DNA of 64,000 nt from Ottowia sp. SB7-C50 (GTDB lineage: Bacteria; Pseudomonadota; Gammaproteobacteria; Burkholderiales; Burkholderiaceae_C). The DNA is taken from contig NZ_CP136995.1 in the NCBI RefSeq assembly GCF_033110285.1, positions 62,001 to 126,000 of the forward strand. Direction: 5' to 3'. A model generated the notes under the pieces. The model was not told where the DNA came from. It did not search any database and saw only the letters and a list, made by a program, of their open reading frames with translations. Below are positions 18,373-26,722 of this stretch, one piece after another; position 1 is the first letter of the stretch; each line of letters starts with the position of its first letter. The position numbers were made by a program, and so were the translations under genes.

Positions 18373-20718
18373 TCAAGGCTCCGGCGTGTCCGATCCGCGC
18401 TGTGGCGCGCGCTCGTCGGGCTTCCAGCGCTTGAGCAGCAGCGCGTTGGTCGTCACGCTGACCGACGACAGCGCCATCGCCGCGCCGGCCAGCACCGGGC
18501 TCAGGTAGCCCAGCGCCGCCAGCGGAATGCCGGCCGCGTTGTAGACGAAGGCCCAGAACAGGTTCTGCCGGATCTTGGCCACCGTGCGGCGCGAAATGTC
18601 CAGCGCCGCCGGCACCAGCGCCACGTCGCCGCGCATCAGCGTGATGCCCGCCGCGTGCATGGCCACGTCGGTGCCGCTGCCCATGGCCATGCCCACGTCG
18701 GCCGCCGCCAGCGCGGGCGCGTCGTTGACGCCATCGCCGACCATGGCGACCACATGGTGGCCGCCGTGCGGCTTCTTGCCCCTTCCCCCGCTGGGGGAAG
18801 GTGGGGATGGGGGCTGCGCCGCATCGGCCGGCGCGGCGCTGCCTTCGGCGGGGGCGGCCCCCGCCCAGCGGGGGAGGGCGTTGGATTGAAGCGCCTGCAC
18901 CGCCGCCGCCTTGTCCCCCGGCAGCACGTCGGCCAGCACCTCGCCGTCTTCCGGCTTCAGGCCCAGCCGCCGCGCCATGGCTTCGGCGGCGCCGCGGTTG
19001 TCGCCCGAAATCATCACGCAGCGGATGCCGCGCGCGTGCAGCGCGTCGATGGCGGCGCGCGCGCCGGGCTTGGGCTCGTCGCCAAACGCCAGCAGCGCTA
19101 CCGCCTGCGGGGTGCCGCCGTCGGCCGTGCGCACCGCTACTATGGAAACCGTAGCGCCCTGCGCTTGCTGGTCGTGCGCTGTCGCCTCAAAAGGCTGCAG
19201 ATTCACGCCCAGTTCGCCCATCCAGCGCTGGCTGCCGATCAGCACCTCGTGCCCCGCCACGCGCCCCTGCGTGCCGCGTCCGGGCACGGCCTGCACGTCC
19301 TGCGGCGCGTCGGCGGCCAGGCCGCTCTCGCGCGCGGCCGCCAGCACGGCGCGCGCCAGCGGGTGTTCGCTGCCCGACTGCAGGCTGGCCGCGGTCTTCA
19401 GCGCCGCCGCCTCGTCCACGCCCGGCGCCGCCACCAGCGCCAGCAGGCGCGGCTGGCCCACCGTCAGCGTGCCGGTCTTGTCAAACGCCACCGTATCGAC
19501 CTGGTGCGCCACTTCCAGCGCCTCGGCGTCCTTGATCAGGATGCCGAACTTCGCCGCCACCCCCGTGCCCGCCATGATGGCCGTCGGCGTGGCCAGCCCC
19601 AGCGCGCACGGGCAGGCGATGACCAGCACCGCCACCGCGCGGATCAGGGCCGTCTCCAGCCCCAGGCCGCCCAGCAGCCACCCGCCCAGAAAGGTGCCCA
19701 GCGCGATCAGCAGCACCACCGGCACAAAAACCGCCGCTACCTTGTCCACCAGCCGCTGCACCGGCGCCTTGACGGCCTGCGCGTCCTGCACCAGGCGGAT
19801 GATGTGCGCCAGCACGCTCTCGGCGCCGGCCGCCGTCACGGTCATCAGCACGCGGCCGTCGCCGTTGATGGCGCCGCCCGTGAGCTTGTCGCCCACCGCC
19901 TTGGCCACCGGCAGCGGCTCGCCCGTGAGCATGGATTCGTCCACCTGCGTGGCGCCTTCCGTCACCGTGCCGTCGGCGGGAATGCGCTCGCCGGGGCGCA
20001 CGGCGAGTTGGTCGCCCGCGCGCAGTTCATCGACCGGGATGTCTTTTTCGGCGCCGTCCCAGTCGATCAGGTGCGCCACCTCGGGCCGCAGCGCGTGCAG
20101 CGCGCGGATGGCGGACGTGGTCTGCCGCTTGGCGCGCTCTTCCAGCCACTTGCCCAGGCGCACCAGCGTCACCACCACGGCGGCGCTCTCGAAATACAGG
20201 TGCGGCACATGGCCATCGGCGTGCGGCTTGCCCAGCCACAGCCACATCGACAGCAGCCACGCCGCCGTGGTGCCGATCGACACCAGCAGCTCCATGTTGC
20301 CGCTGCCGCTTTTCAGCGCGCCCCACGCCGCCTTGTAAAAGCGCGCGCCCAGCCAGAACTGCACCGGTGTGGCCAGCACAAACTGCACCCACGGCGGCGG
20401 CATCCAGTGCCAGCCAAGGGGCATGCCCAGCATCGGCAGCACCAGCGGCGCGCACAGCAGCAGGCCCACGCCCACGGGCCAGAAGCCCGCCCACGGGCCC
20501 ACGTCGGCAGCGTCGATGGCGGCATCGGCCGCGCGCGGCTCGTAGCCGGCGTCGCGCACGGCGCGGCGCAGTACAGGCTCCATGGCAGCAGCGCCGCCCG
20601 CGTCCGACGCCAGGGTGACGCGCGCACTCTCGGTCGCCAGGTTCACCGCCGCGTCCTGCACGCCCGGCACCTTCTTCAAGGCCTTCTCGACCCGCGCCAC
20701 GCAACTGGCGCAGGTCAT
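18373..20718 (-). CDS. copA: Copper-translocating P1B-type ATPase; 5' end frameshifted, in-frame repeat insertion
   Basis: This inner-membrane Cu(I) exporter of 781 residues from the internal ATG has one HMA domain ([14 protein letters not shown]), the CPC motif in [13 protein letters not shown], phosphorylation site [13 protein letters not shown] in MLTGEPLPV and hinge [12 protein letters not shown]. The natural start is probably 20761 (MNETIT). A seven-G run at 20739-20745 puts that start out of frame; with six, the reading would be [20 protein letters not shown]. About 45 residues of repeat-derived sequence are inserted before the hinge (near residues 609-651). A CueR-type dyad lies upstream. 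Confidence 0.92.
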   Translation of the reverse strand: MTCASCVARVEKALKKVPGVQDAAVNLATESARVTLASDAGGAAAMEPVLRRAVRDAGYEPRAADAAIDAADVGPWAGFWPVGVGLLLCAPLVLPMLGMPLGWHWMPPPWVQFVLATPVQFWLGARFYKAAWGALKSGSGNMELLVSIGTTAAWLLSMWLWLGKPHADGHVPHLYFESAAVVVTLVRLGKWLEERAKRQTTSAIRALHALRPEVAHLIDWDGAEKDIPVDELRAGDQLAVRPGERIPADGTVTEGATQVDESMLTGEPLPVAKAVGDKLTGGAINGDGRVLMTVTAAGAESVLAHIIRLVQDAQAVKAPVQRLVDKVAAVFVPVVLLIALGTFLGGWLLGGLGLETALIRAVAVLVIACPCALGLATPTAIMAGTGVAAKFGILIKDAEALEVAHQVDTVAFDKTGTLTVGQPRLLALVAAPGVDEAAALKTAASLQSGSEHPLARAVLAAARESGLAADAPQDVQAVPGRGTQGRVAGHEVLIGSQRWMGELGVNLQPFEATAHDQQAQGATVSIVAVRTADGGTPQAVALLAFGDEPKPGARAAIDALHARGIRCVMISGDNRGAAEAMARRLGLKPEDGEVLADVLPGDKAAAVQALQSNALPRWAGAAPAEGSAAPADAAQPPSPPSPSGGRGKKPHGGHHVVAMVGDGVNDAPALAAADVGMAMGSGTDVAMHAAGITLMRGDVALVPAALDISRRTVAKIRQNLFWAFVYNAAGIPLAALGYLSPVLAGAAMALSSVSVTTNALLLKRWKPDERAPQRGSDTPEP
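18774..18890. repeat. GC-rich hairpin repeat inserted in frame in copA
   Basis: CTTCCCCCGCTGGGGGAAG (18783-18801) is a near-perfect palindrome, and GGGGGCGGCCCCCGCCCAGC-type sequence follows. Similar CCCTTCAGGGGGAAGG sequence occurs in a spacer at 4659-4690, so this looks like an intergenic repeat. In CopA it encodes a Pro/Ser/Gly-rich stretch ([18 protein letters not shown]) between the P-domain and the GDGVNDAP hinge, where family members normally have only a few residues. Confidence 0.65.
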
Positions 20719-20777
20719 GCCGCCGATGCCAAGGTCGAGGGGGGGTGATGGTTTCGTTCATGGGGGCGAGTGTGGGG

Positions 20778-20800
20778 CTTGACATGATGGGAGGGTCAAG
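20778..20800 (-). promoter_or_regulatory. CueR-type dyad in the copA promoter
   Basis: On the minus strand the site reads CTTGACCCTCCCATCATGTC then AAG, a 23-bp element with CTTGAC/GTCAAG arms. TTGACC serves as -35, and 19 bp later CACACT can serve as -10, the long spacer expected for MerR-family promoters. It matches the site before copZ at 21576-21598 nearly base for base. Confidence 0.75.
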
Positions 20801-20954
20801 ACCCCGATGGGGCGCGGAATGCTTTACGTCCCCGTCGCCTGATGTTTCTTCGCCCGGCAGCTTAGAAGGCCAAACACTGTAGCGATGTGAGTTGACGCAT
20901 AGTATGCGAAGTAACAATCGAATAAAATTCTGCCCAAAATTAATACTAACCATC

Positions 20955-21482
20955 ATGAATCAAAACAATCTAATCGATCAAACAGACTCGCTATTTCGAG
21001 CCATAGGTCAGACTGTAGTCAGATTCCAACAAGTTGAGCAATGGTTGGCTGAGGAATTGGCTTTGCTTCTCCGCATGCACGAAAAAGACGATCAGTATCT
21101 CGTCTCTGCAGCAATGAGCTTTAAACAGAAAGTCGATCTTCTCGTAGAAATCTTTCCTCGTCGATTAGAACGGCACCCAAAACTGTCAAAAATAGAAGCT
21201 GCTGACGTGCGAAAAGCGCTCTATGCAGCTGAGGACTATCGCAATCGGGTGGTTCATTCTTTTTATGCTGTGGAATCTAGCGATTCACATCGATGGATTA
21301 GGACAAAGGGCTCACTCCGAGGCAGGAAGGGTTTTTCGCTAAATTCAGTAGAAGCTAATATCCATATTTTTAGAGAGTGCAATGATGCCCTTCGCGTTAT
21401 ACGGGAATGGAGCTTGGAAGAACCAGAAGCCATACACGAAGCTACAGCCGTTCTTCTGAAATATATGAAGGGTGACGCATAA
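20955..21482 (+). CDS. AT-rich orphan gene, putative HEPN-like protein
   Basis: The 175-residue product has no family I can name with certainty. It is mostly helical and carries YRNRVVHSFY, an R-N-x3-H sequence matching the R-x4-6-H active-site motif of HEPN ribonucleases. An N-terminal helix FRAIGQTVVRFQQVEQWLAEEL resembles those of HEPN/AbiV-like proteins. Base composition and codon use are clearly more AT-rich than all neighbours, so recent transfer is likely. It lies between the two CueR-type dyads of copA and copZ. The ATG at 20955 is preferred; an upstream in-frame ATG at 20892 would add 21 unusual residues. Confidence 0.6.
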   Translation: MNQNNLIDQTDSLFRAIGQTVVRFQQVEQWLAEELALLLRMHEKDDQYLVSAAMSFKQKVDLLVEIFPRRLERHPKLSKIEAADVRKALYAAEDYRNRVVHSFYAVESSDSHRWIRTKGSLRGRKGFSLNSVEANIHIFRECNDALRVIREWSLEEPEAIHEATAVLLKYMKGDA

Positions 21483-21575
21483 AACTATATGTCTTATCCT
21501 CTAAGGTTCTTAGGCTCTTCCGATTTTCCCGTCAAAAACCAACGAACACTGCAGTGCGACGTCGATCATTGCCCA
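21483..21575. other. AT-rich downstream flank of the orphan gene
   Basis: The region continues the low-GC composition and includes GGCTCTTCCGATTTTCCCGTC (in part), which resembles an insertion-sequence end. No transposase or matching partner end is visible, so it may be a remnant of the event that brought in the orphan gene. Normal composition returns at about 21545. Confidence 0.35.
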
Positions 21576-21598
21576 CTTGACACTCCCCTCATGTCAAG
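21576..21598 (+). promoter_or_regulatory. CueR-type dyad in the copZ-cueR promoter
   Basis: CTTGACACTCCCCTCATGTC plus AAG has 6-bp inverted arms (CTTGAC/GTCAAG). TTGACA is the -35, and after a 19-bp spacer CATGAT is a plausible -10. It is nearly identical to the copA site in the opposite orientation, which argues that one CueR-type regulator controls both. Confidence 0.78.
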
Positions 21599-21638
21599 GT
21601 TCATGATCCCCTGATCGATCACGCTGAAAGGAGCACCC

Positions 21639-21843
21639 ATGACCACCCCCCCAGCAATTCACCGTCACCGGCATGACCTGCGGCCACTGCGAGATGGCCG
21701 TGAAGCGGGCGATCAAGACGCTCGATCCGCAGGCCGAGGTGAAGATTGACCGCGCCGAGAATCGGGTGGAAGTGCAGTCCACCCAGCCGTACGACGCGAT
21801 TGCCGCCGCCATCCGCGAGGAAGGCTACGCGGTGGCGGCGTGA
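21639..21843 (+). pseudogene. copZ: Copper chaperone CopZ, frameshifted by a C7 run at codons 3-6
   Basis: This is a small HMA-fold metallochaperone that hands Cu(I) to CopA. The body reads QQFTVTGMTCGHCEMAVKRA to the end REEGYAVAA, with the G-M-T-C-x2-C motif. The ATG at 21639 follows AAGGAG, but the seven-C run at 21646-21652 shifts the frame. With six Cs the protein would be 67 residues, normal for the family. The break mirrors that in copA. The stop overlaps the cueR GTG. It is intact in every respect except one homopolymer base. Confidence 0.85.
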
Positions 21844-22274
21844 GCGCGCCCATGCCCGCAGCGTCGGCACCGTCCACGCTGCCGGTGACCATCGGCGAGG
21901 CCGCGCGCGCCTCCGGCGTGTCGGCCAAGATGGTGCGGCATTACGAATCGCTCGGGCTGCTGGGCGACATCACGCGCACCGATGGCGGCTACCGGCTGTA
22001 CGCGCCGGCCGACGTGCACACGCTGCGCTTTATCAAGCGGGCGCGCGACCTGGGTTTTTCGATGGCCGAGATCGCCGAGCTGGTGAGCCTGTGGCACGAC
22101 CGCCAGCGCGCCAGCGCCGACGTCAAGCGCGTGGCGCAGGCGCACCTGGACGACCTCAAAAAACGCATCGCCGCCTTGCAGGACATGCGCAGCACGCTAC
22201 AAAATCTGTTGCAATGCTGCCATGGCGACGAGCGGCCCGAGTGCCCCATCCTCGACCAGCTGGCGGGCACGTGA
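21840..22274 (+). CDS. cueR: CueR-like copper-responsive MerR-family regulator
   Basis: The product has 144 residues from the GTG at 21840, or 140 from the ATG at 21852. The MerR winged helix is TIGEAARASGVSAKMVRHYE, followed by the long dimerisation helix. The metal loop is CHGDERPEC (C-x7-C), and Ser in RASADVKR corresponds to the Ser that marks Cu(I)/Ag(I)/Au(I) sensors instead of divalent sensors. It overlaps copZ by a GTGA junction, so the two are translationally coupled. It likely activates copA and copZ-cueR through the two dyads. Confidence 0.9.
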   Translation: MSAPMPAASAPSTLPVTIGEAARASGVSAKMVRHYESLGLLGDITRTDGGYRLYAPADVHTLRFIKRARDLGFSMAEIAELVSLWHDRQRASADVKRVAQAHLDDLKKRIAALQDMRSTLQNLLQCCHGDERPECPILDQLAGT

Positions 22275-22449
22275 CGGCGCACGCCGCGCACGCGGCCATG
22301 TCATCCAACTTTACAAACCGACATGCGCCACTGAAGTTCGCGATACACGCGCCGCGCACACTGCATGCCAAGCCGGTGCCGTGCCTTGCTTCCCGCAGGC
22401 CTGCCGGCCAGGCTCGTATCCCGAGCGCATGACTGAAAGGACATGGATC

Positions 22450-23004
22450 ATGACTCTGACCCCGAAACGCCTGTTGATCGCCGCTGTGCTGGCCGCCAGT
22501 GGCGCCCTTGCCATCGCCCAGGCGCCCGCGCCGGCCAACCAGCCCGCGGCGGGCGAAGCCTCGGCCGCACGCCCCGGCCCCGGCGGCAAACGCATGGACC
22601 CGGCGCAGATGCAGCAGCGCATGGCCGAACGCCGCGCCCAGCGGCTGGCCGCGCTCAAAAGCGACCTGAAGCTGACCCCGGCGCAGGAAGGCGCGTGGAA
22701 CCAGTTCGTCGCCGCCAGCCAGCCGCCCGCCATGGGCCAGCGCGGCCCGATGATGGACCGCGCGCAGATGGCGCAGCTGACCACGCCGCAGCGCCTGGAC
22801 CTGATGGACAAGCGCATGGCCGAGCGCCAGGCGCACATGAAGCAGCGCAGCGACGCGGTGAAGACCTTCTACGCCCAGCTGACGCCCGAGCAGCAGAAGA
22901 CCTTCGACAGCCGCCCGATGCGCGGCGGGCGCGGCGAAGGTCGCATGCACGGTGGCGGCATGCACGGCCACATGCATGGCGGCCCGGGCATGATGGGCCG
23001 CTGA
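22450..23004 (+). CDS. Spy/CpxP-like periplasmic LTXXQ protein with Met/His-rich tail
   Basis: The 184-residue exported protein has signal peptide LLIAAVLAASGALAIAQA. Two LTxxQ motifs are seen: LKLTPAQEGAWNQF and AQLTPEQQKTF, as in Spy/CpxP chaperones. The C-terminus is rich in Met, His and Gly (GGGMHGHMHGGPGMMGR), a likely Cu(I) or Ag(I) binding tail. The ATG at 22450 follows AAAGGA. It lies 175 bp after cueR and is followed by a terminator. A periplasmic role in copper or envelope stress is inferred from the tail and context. Confidence 0.8.
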   Translation: MTLTPKRLLIAAVLAASGALAIAQAPAPANQPAAGEASAARPGPGGKRMDPAQMQQRMAERRAQRLAALKSDLKLTPAQEGAWNQFVAASQPPAMGQRGPMMDRAQMAQLTTPQRLDLMDKRMAERQAHMKQRSDAVKTFYAQLTPEQQKTFDSRPMRGGRGEGRMHGGGMHGHMHGGPGMMGR

Positions 23005-23056
23005 CCGGCCATCATGGGCTGACCCCACCCTGGCGCGGCGCAGACTCCTAGGGCCC

Positions 23057-23090
23057 ACGGCGTCCTGCACCGTCAGGGCGCCGTTTTTTT
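23057..23090 (+). terminator. Rho-independent terminator after the Spy-like gene
   Basis: ACGGCGTCCTG (23057-23067) pairs with CAGGGCGCCGT (23074-23084) with one G-T pair, followed by seven Ts. Confidence 0.88.
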
Positions 23091-23211
23091 ATGCCGATTC
23101 GGGCACATTGCGCTGGCGGGTGTTACGCAAGCAGCTATACTTTTTGCAGTCCTGCGGCCCCGGCGCCACACCGCTCTGGGCGCGCGGGCCGATTGGACGT
23201 AAGCTGCGCAC

Positions 23212-24078
23212 GTGCCCTACACCGCCCCACCCCCCCCTCCTTTGCCGCCGCGCCCGCCGCGCGGCACCCTGAAGCTGCCCGACGTGCGCACCGTTGCGCT
23301 GACGGCGCCCCTGAACTGGCTGGCGCTGGGCTGGCGCGACCTGTGGCGCATCGGCATGCCCAGCCTGTTGCACGGCATGCTGCTGACCACCTTCGGCCTG
23401 CTGCTGCTGATGCTGGCGCGCGACCAGTTCTGGCTGCTGGCGGGCGCGTTCTCGGGCTTTCTGGTGGTGGCGCCGGTGCTGGCCACCAGCCTGTACGCGC
23501 TGTCGCGCGCGCTGGAGCGCGGCGAGCCGGCCAACCTGCGCACCATCGGCAAGACGTGGACGCGCTGGCAGTTTTCGCGCTATGCGGTGCACGGCGGCTA
23601 CTGGAGCCTGGTGCGCTTCGGCCTGCTGCTGTCGCTGGCCGGCACCGGCTGGGTGCTGACCTCGGCCGCGCTCATCACCGTGCTGGCGCCCGCGCCGGTC
23701 AACACGCCGACCGACTTTCTGCGCCATGTCGTGCTGACGCACCGGGGCTACCTGTTCGAGCTGTGGCTGACCATGGGCGCGCTGATGGCGGCGCCGCTGT
23801 TCGCGTCCAGCGTGGTCAGCATGCCGATGCTGCTGGACCGGCGGGTCGACGTGCTGCAGGCCGTGCTGACCAGCTGGCAGACGGTGATGACCAACCCCGG
23901 CGCCATGGCGCTGTGGGCCGCGCTCATCATGGGGCTGACGCTGCTGGGCATGGCCACCATGGTGCTGGGCCTGATCGTGATCCTGCCGTGGCTGGGCCAC
24001 GCCAGCTGGCACGCCTACCGCGCGCTGGTCGACACCAGCAACCTGCCGGAGCGCCTGCCGCCCGAAGGAAAAGCCTGA
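23212..24078 (+). CDS. DUF2189-like integral membrane protein
   Basis: The 288-residue protein starts with GTG at 23212 and a Pro-rich cytoplasmic N-terminus (PPPPPLPPRPPRG). About six transmembrane segments follow: LLHGMLLTTFGLLLLMLA, FWLLAGAFSGFLVVAPVLATSLYAL, a segment near LLLSLAGTGWVLTSAAL, GALMAAPLFASSVVSMPM, and ALIMGLTLLGMATMVLGLIVILPWLGHASWHAYRAL (in parts). The GWRDL and LPWLGHASWHAYR features are those of DUF2189 proteins. Function is unknown. It overlaps the next gene by TGATG, so the pair is translationally coupled. Confidence 0.75.
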   Translation: MPYTAPPPPPLPPRPPRGTLKLPDVRTVALTAPLNWLALGWRDLWRIGMPSLLHGMLLTTFGLLLLMLARDQFWLLAGAFSGFLVVAPVLATSLYALSRALERGEPANLRTIGKTWTRWQFSRYAVHGGYWSLVRFGLLLSLAGTGWVLTSAALITVLAPAPVNTPTDFLRHVVLTHRGYLFELWLTMGALMAAPLFASSVVSMPMLLDRRVDVLQAVLTSWQTVMTNPGAMALWAALIMGLTLLGMATMVLGLIVILPWLGHASWHAYRALVDTSNLPERLPPEGKA

Positions 24079-24287
24079 TGTTCGGTTTCAACGAAGAGCA
24101 GATCGCCTGGTTCGGCCTCACGATTGGCGTGGGCGCGTTCATGCTCTACATGGTCTTCATCATCGGGCACCTGGCCTGGGAAGCCAAGGCCGGCAAGTTC
24201 GGCACCTTCGTGCTGTTTCTGGCGCTGGGCTTCGGCATGGTGGGCTTCGTGGCCAAGATGCTGATCGAGTGGTTCATCGGCCAGTAG
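24078..24287 (+). CDS. DUF2788-like small membrane protein
   Basis: The 69-residue protein has two membrane helices (FGLTIGVGAFMLYMVFIIGHLAW and GTFVLFLALGFGMVGFVAKM, in parts) joined by a short charged loop EAKAGKFG. The sequence fits the DUF2788 family, found in beta- and gamma-proteobacteria without a known role. Its ATG overlaps the previous TGA. Confidence 0.8.
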   Translation: MFGFNEEQIAWFGLTIGVGAFMLYMVFIIGHLAWEAKAGKFGTFVLFLALGFGMVGFVAKMLIEWFIGQ

Positions 24288-24695
24288 GGCTGCCCCCGCC
24301 CGCCGCAAGACCCCCGGGACAAACCTGTGGATGACGCTGGCACAAGCCGCGGGTTGTCCACAGCGCGGCCGCCGGGCCGGCAGTTGTCCCCACTCGCGCG
24401 GCGCGGCGCCGGCGGCTTCTCCACATCCGGCGGCCTGCGCCAAGTGCGCGTCGCGCCTGGGCTTTTGCCTTCTGTCCACAAAACGGCAGGGCACCTACTA
24501 CGACTACTATCTATTCTTTAAAGAAAAAGAAACAAGTCAGCGCAGCGCCTCAAGGCAACGCCGGGCAGCCTGCCGCGCTGTTACAGCCGCGCACCGAAAG
24601 CCGTCTGGCCGCGCGCGGGCGACTGTTAAGATCGACCCGCTTTCTTCGCCCCCCGTTCCGCCCGTGCGGACTTCACCCGAGACGCCTTCGCGCCC
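24288..24695. other. Origin-like intergenic region: DnaA-box-like sites, DnaA-trio tract, AT-rich stretch
   Basis: This 408-bp gap holds five sites close to the DnaA box TTATCCACA: TGTGGATGA (24326-24334, reverse), TTGTCCACA (24354-24362), TTGTCCCCA (24384-24392), TTCTCCACA (24417-24425) and CTGTCCACA (24472-24480). The last is followed by a GC-rich spacer and then CTACTACGACTACTAT (24495-24510), which has the DnaA-trio periodicity (complement 3'-GAT GAT GCT GAT GAT). An AT-rich tract CTATTCTTTAAAGAAAAAGA follows. This order matches the basal unwinding element of bacterial origins. dnaA, rpmH and dnaN are not nearby. A sixth TTGTCCACA lies inside minC at 24870-24878. The minC promoter must also lie here. 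Confidence 0.55.
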
Positions 24696-25469
24696 ATGTC
24701 CGTCGCCCTCGCCGGTCGCAGCCCCCGCACTTTCGACATCAAGAGCGCCAGCCTGCCCTTGCTGGCGTTGCGCCTGAAGTCGCCCGACATCGACCTGCTG
24801 GCCGACGAGCTGCTGGCGCAATACGGCGAGATGCCCGACTTCTTCGAAGACGACGGCGTGGTGCTCGACTTGTCCACATTGGCCAACGACCAGGGCGACG
24901 CCGAGATCGACTTCCAGCGCGTGGGCGAACTGCTGCACGAGCGCCGCCTGCGCCTGCTGGCCGTGCGCGGCGGCAGCCCCGCCCAGCAGGACGCGGCGCG
25001 CGCCATCGGCCTGCTGCTGGCGCCCGACACGCGCGTGCAGACGGCGGCGCGTGTCGACGAACCGGCCGACCCGACGTCGGGCAAACCCGCGGCGCCGGTG
25101 GCGGCGCCCGACCTGCCTGCGCCCGGCGCGCTGGTCATCGACCGGCCGCTGCGCTCGGGCCAGCAGGTGTATGCGCGCGGGCGCGACCTGGTGGTGCTGG
25201 CCATGGTCAACCATGGTGCCGAGGTCGTCGCCGACGGCCACATCCACATCTACGCGCCGCTGCGCGGCCGTGCCCTGGCCGGCGCGCGCGGCTGGAGCGA
25301 GGCCTGCATCTTCGCGCGCGAAATGCGGCCCGACCTGGTGTCCATCGCCGGTGTCTATCGCACCAGCGAAGAGCCGCTGCCCGACACCGTGTGGGGCCAA
25401 GCCGCCATGGTGCGGCTGGCCAGCACCGACGCGGGCGACAAGCTCATCTTCGACCCCATCGCCGGCTGA
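24696..25469 (+). CDS. minC: Septum site-determining protein MinC
   Basis: MinC inhibits FtsZ polymerisation away from mid-cell. The 257 residues show the N-terminal FtsZ-inhibiting domain (FDIKSASLPLLALRL, DGVVLDLSTL), a Pro/Ala linker at about 115-145, and the C-terminal beta-helix GRDLVVLAMVNHGAEVVADG, HIYAPLRGRALAGARG, which binds MinD. First gene of minCDE, 62 bp before minD. The ATG at 24696 matches the start of homology. Confidence 0.95.
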   Translation: MSVALAGRSPRTFDIKSASLPLLALRLKSPDIDLLADELLAQYGEMPDFFEDDGVVLDLSTLANDQGDAEIDFQRVGELLHERRLRLLAVRGGSPAQQDAARAIGLLLAPDTRVQTAARVDEPADPTSGKPAAPVAAPDLPAPGALVIDRPLRSGQQVYARGRDLVVLAMVNHGAEVVADGHIHIYAPLRGRALAGARGWSEACIFAREMRPDLVSIAGVYRTSEEPLPDTVWGQAAMVRLASTDAGDKLIFDPIAG

Positions 25470-25531
25470 GATGCCGCGCGTGGGCCTGTTCCTGAACCCT
25501 CTTTCTTCGGCACGACCCAAGGTGCGCTGAC

Positions 25532-26344
25532 ATGGCAAAAATCATTGTGGTGACTTCCGGCAAGGGTGGCGTGGGCAAGACCACCACCAGTGCCGCCTTT
25601 GCTTCCGGGCTGGCGCTCAAGGGCCACAAGGTGGCGGTGATCGACTTCGACGTCGGCCTGCGCAACCTGGACCTCATCATGGGCTGCGAGCGCCGCGTGG
25701 TGTACGACTTCGTCAACGTGATCCACGGCGAGGCCAACCTGACGCAGGCCCTCATCAAGGACAAGCAGTGCGACAACCTGTTCGTGCTGGCCGCCAGCCA
25801 GACGCGCGACAAGGAAGCGCTGACGCGCGAAGGCGTCAAGAAGGTGCTGGACGACCTGGCCGCCATGGACTTCGACTACATCATCTGCGACTCGCCCGCC
25901 GGCATCGAAACCGGCGCGCTGATGGCCATGCACTACGCCGACGAGGCGCTGGTGGTGACCAACCCGGAAGTGAGCAGCGTGCGCGATTCCGACCGCATCC
26001 TGGGCATGCTGGGCAGCAAGACGCAGCGCGCCATCGACGGCGCCGAGCCGATCAAGGAGCACCTGCTCATCACCCGCTACAACCCCAACCGCGTGGCCGA
26101 CGGCCAGATGCTGAGCCTGGAAGACATCCAGGACATCCTGCGCATCAAGCTGATCGGCGTCATCCCCGAAAGCGAGGCCGTGCTGCAGGCGTCCAACCAG
26201 GGCCTGCCGGCGGTGCACTTGAAGGGCACCGACGTGGCGGGCGCGTATTCCGACGTGGTCGAGCGCTTTCTGGGCCAGGACGTGCCGCTGCGCTACATCG
26301 AGGCCGAGAAGCCCGGCTTCTTCAAGCGCCTGTTCGGGAGGTAA
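25532..26344 (+). CDS. minD: Septum site-determining ATPase MinD
   Basis: MinD is a membrane-associated ParA-type ATPase that recruits MinC and oscillates with MinE. The 270 residues include the deviant Walker A motif [37 protein letters not shown] (in parts), [14 protein letters not shown] (Walker B) and the C-terminal amphipathic membrane-targeting helix [12 protein letters not shown]. Length and motifs are standard. AAGGTGC precedes the ATG at normal spacing. Confidence 0.97.
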   Translation: MAKIIVVTSGKGGVGKTTTSAAFASGLALKGHKVAVIDFDVGLRNLDLIMGCERRVVYDFVNVIHGEANLTQALIKDKQCDNLFVLAASQTRDKEALTREGVKKVLDDLAAMDFDYIICDSPAGIETGALMAMHYADEALVVTNPEVSSVRDSDRILGMLGSKTQRAIDGAEPIKEHLLITRYNPNRVADGQMLSLEDIQDILRIKLIGVIPESEAVLQASNQGLPAVHLKGTDVAGAYSDVVERFLGQDVPLRYIEAEKPGFFKRLFGR

Positions 26345-26349
26345 GCGGC

Positions 26350-26619
26350 ATGTCCTTCCTCTCATTTTTTCTCGGCGAGAAGAAGAAGACCGCCAACGTC
26401 GCCAAGGAGCGGCTGCAGATCATCCTGGCGCACGAACGCGCCGGCCGCCCCGCGTTTGCGCCCGATTACCTGCCGGACCTGCAGCGCGAGCTGATCGAGG
26501 TCATCAGCAAGTACGTCAAGATCGACCCGAAGGACATCAAGGTCAACCTGGAACGCCAGGACGACCTGGAAGTGCTGGAAGTGAAGATCGAGCTGCCCGA
26601 AAAAGCCAACGCGGGCTAG
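26350..26619 (+). CDS. minE: Cell division topological specificity factor MinE
   Basis: The 89-residue protein starts [20 protein letters not shown]. It has the N-terminal membrane-binding and MinD-activating helix ([16 protein letters not shown]) and the C-terminal topological specificity domain ([28 protein letters not shown]). It lies 5 bp after minD. Its stop codon is inside a short sequence, CTAGGAGTCTGCGCG, that recurs at two other gene ends in the window. Confidence 0.95.
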   Translation: MSFLSFFLGEKKKTANVAKERLQIILAHERAGRPAFAPDYLPDLQRELIEVISKYVKIDPKDIKVNLERQDDLEVLEVKIELPEKANAG

Positions 26620-26722
26620 GAGTCTGCGCGCCGGGCGACGCCTCACGCGCGTCCGGTAGCGCTCCCGTATTATTCGGTCCTTTCCTCTTCACCCAGGCGC
26701 GCCCCGCCCGCGCCCCGCGGCC

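Noticed and set aside
21508-21545. Insertion-sequence end beyond the orphan gene
   Set aside because: Only one end-like sequence is seen and there is no transposase or partner end, so it is kept only as a note.
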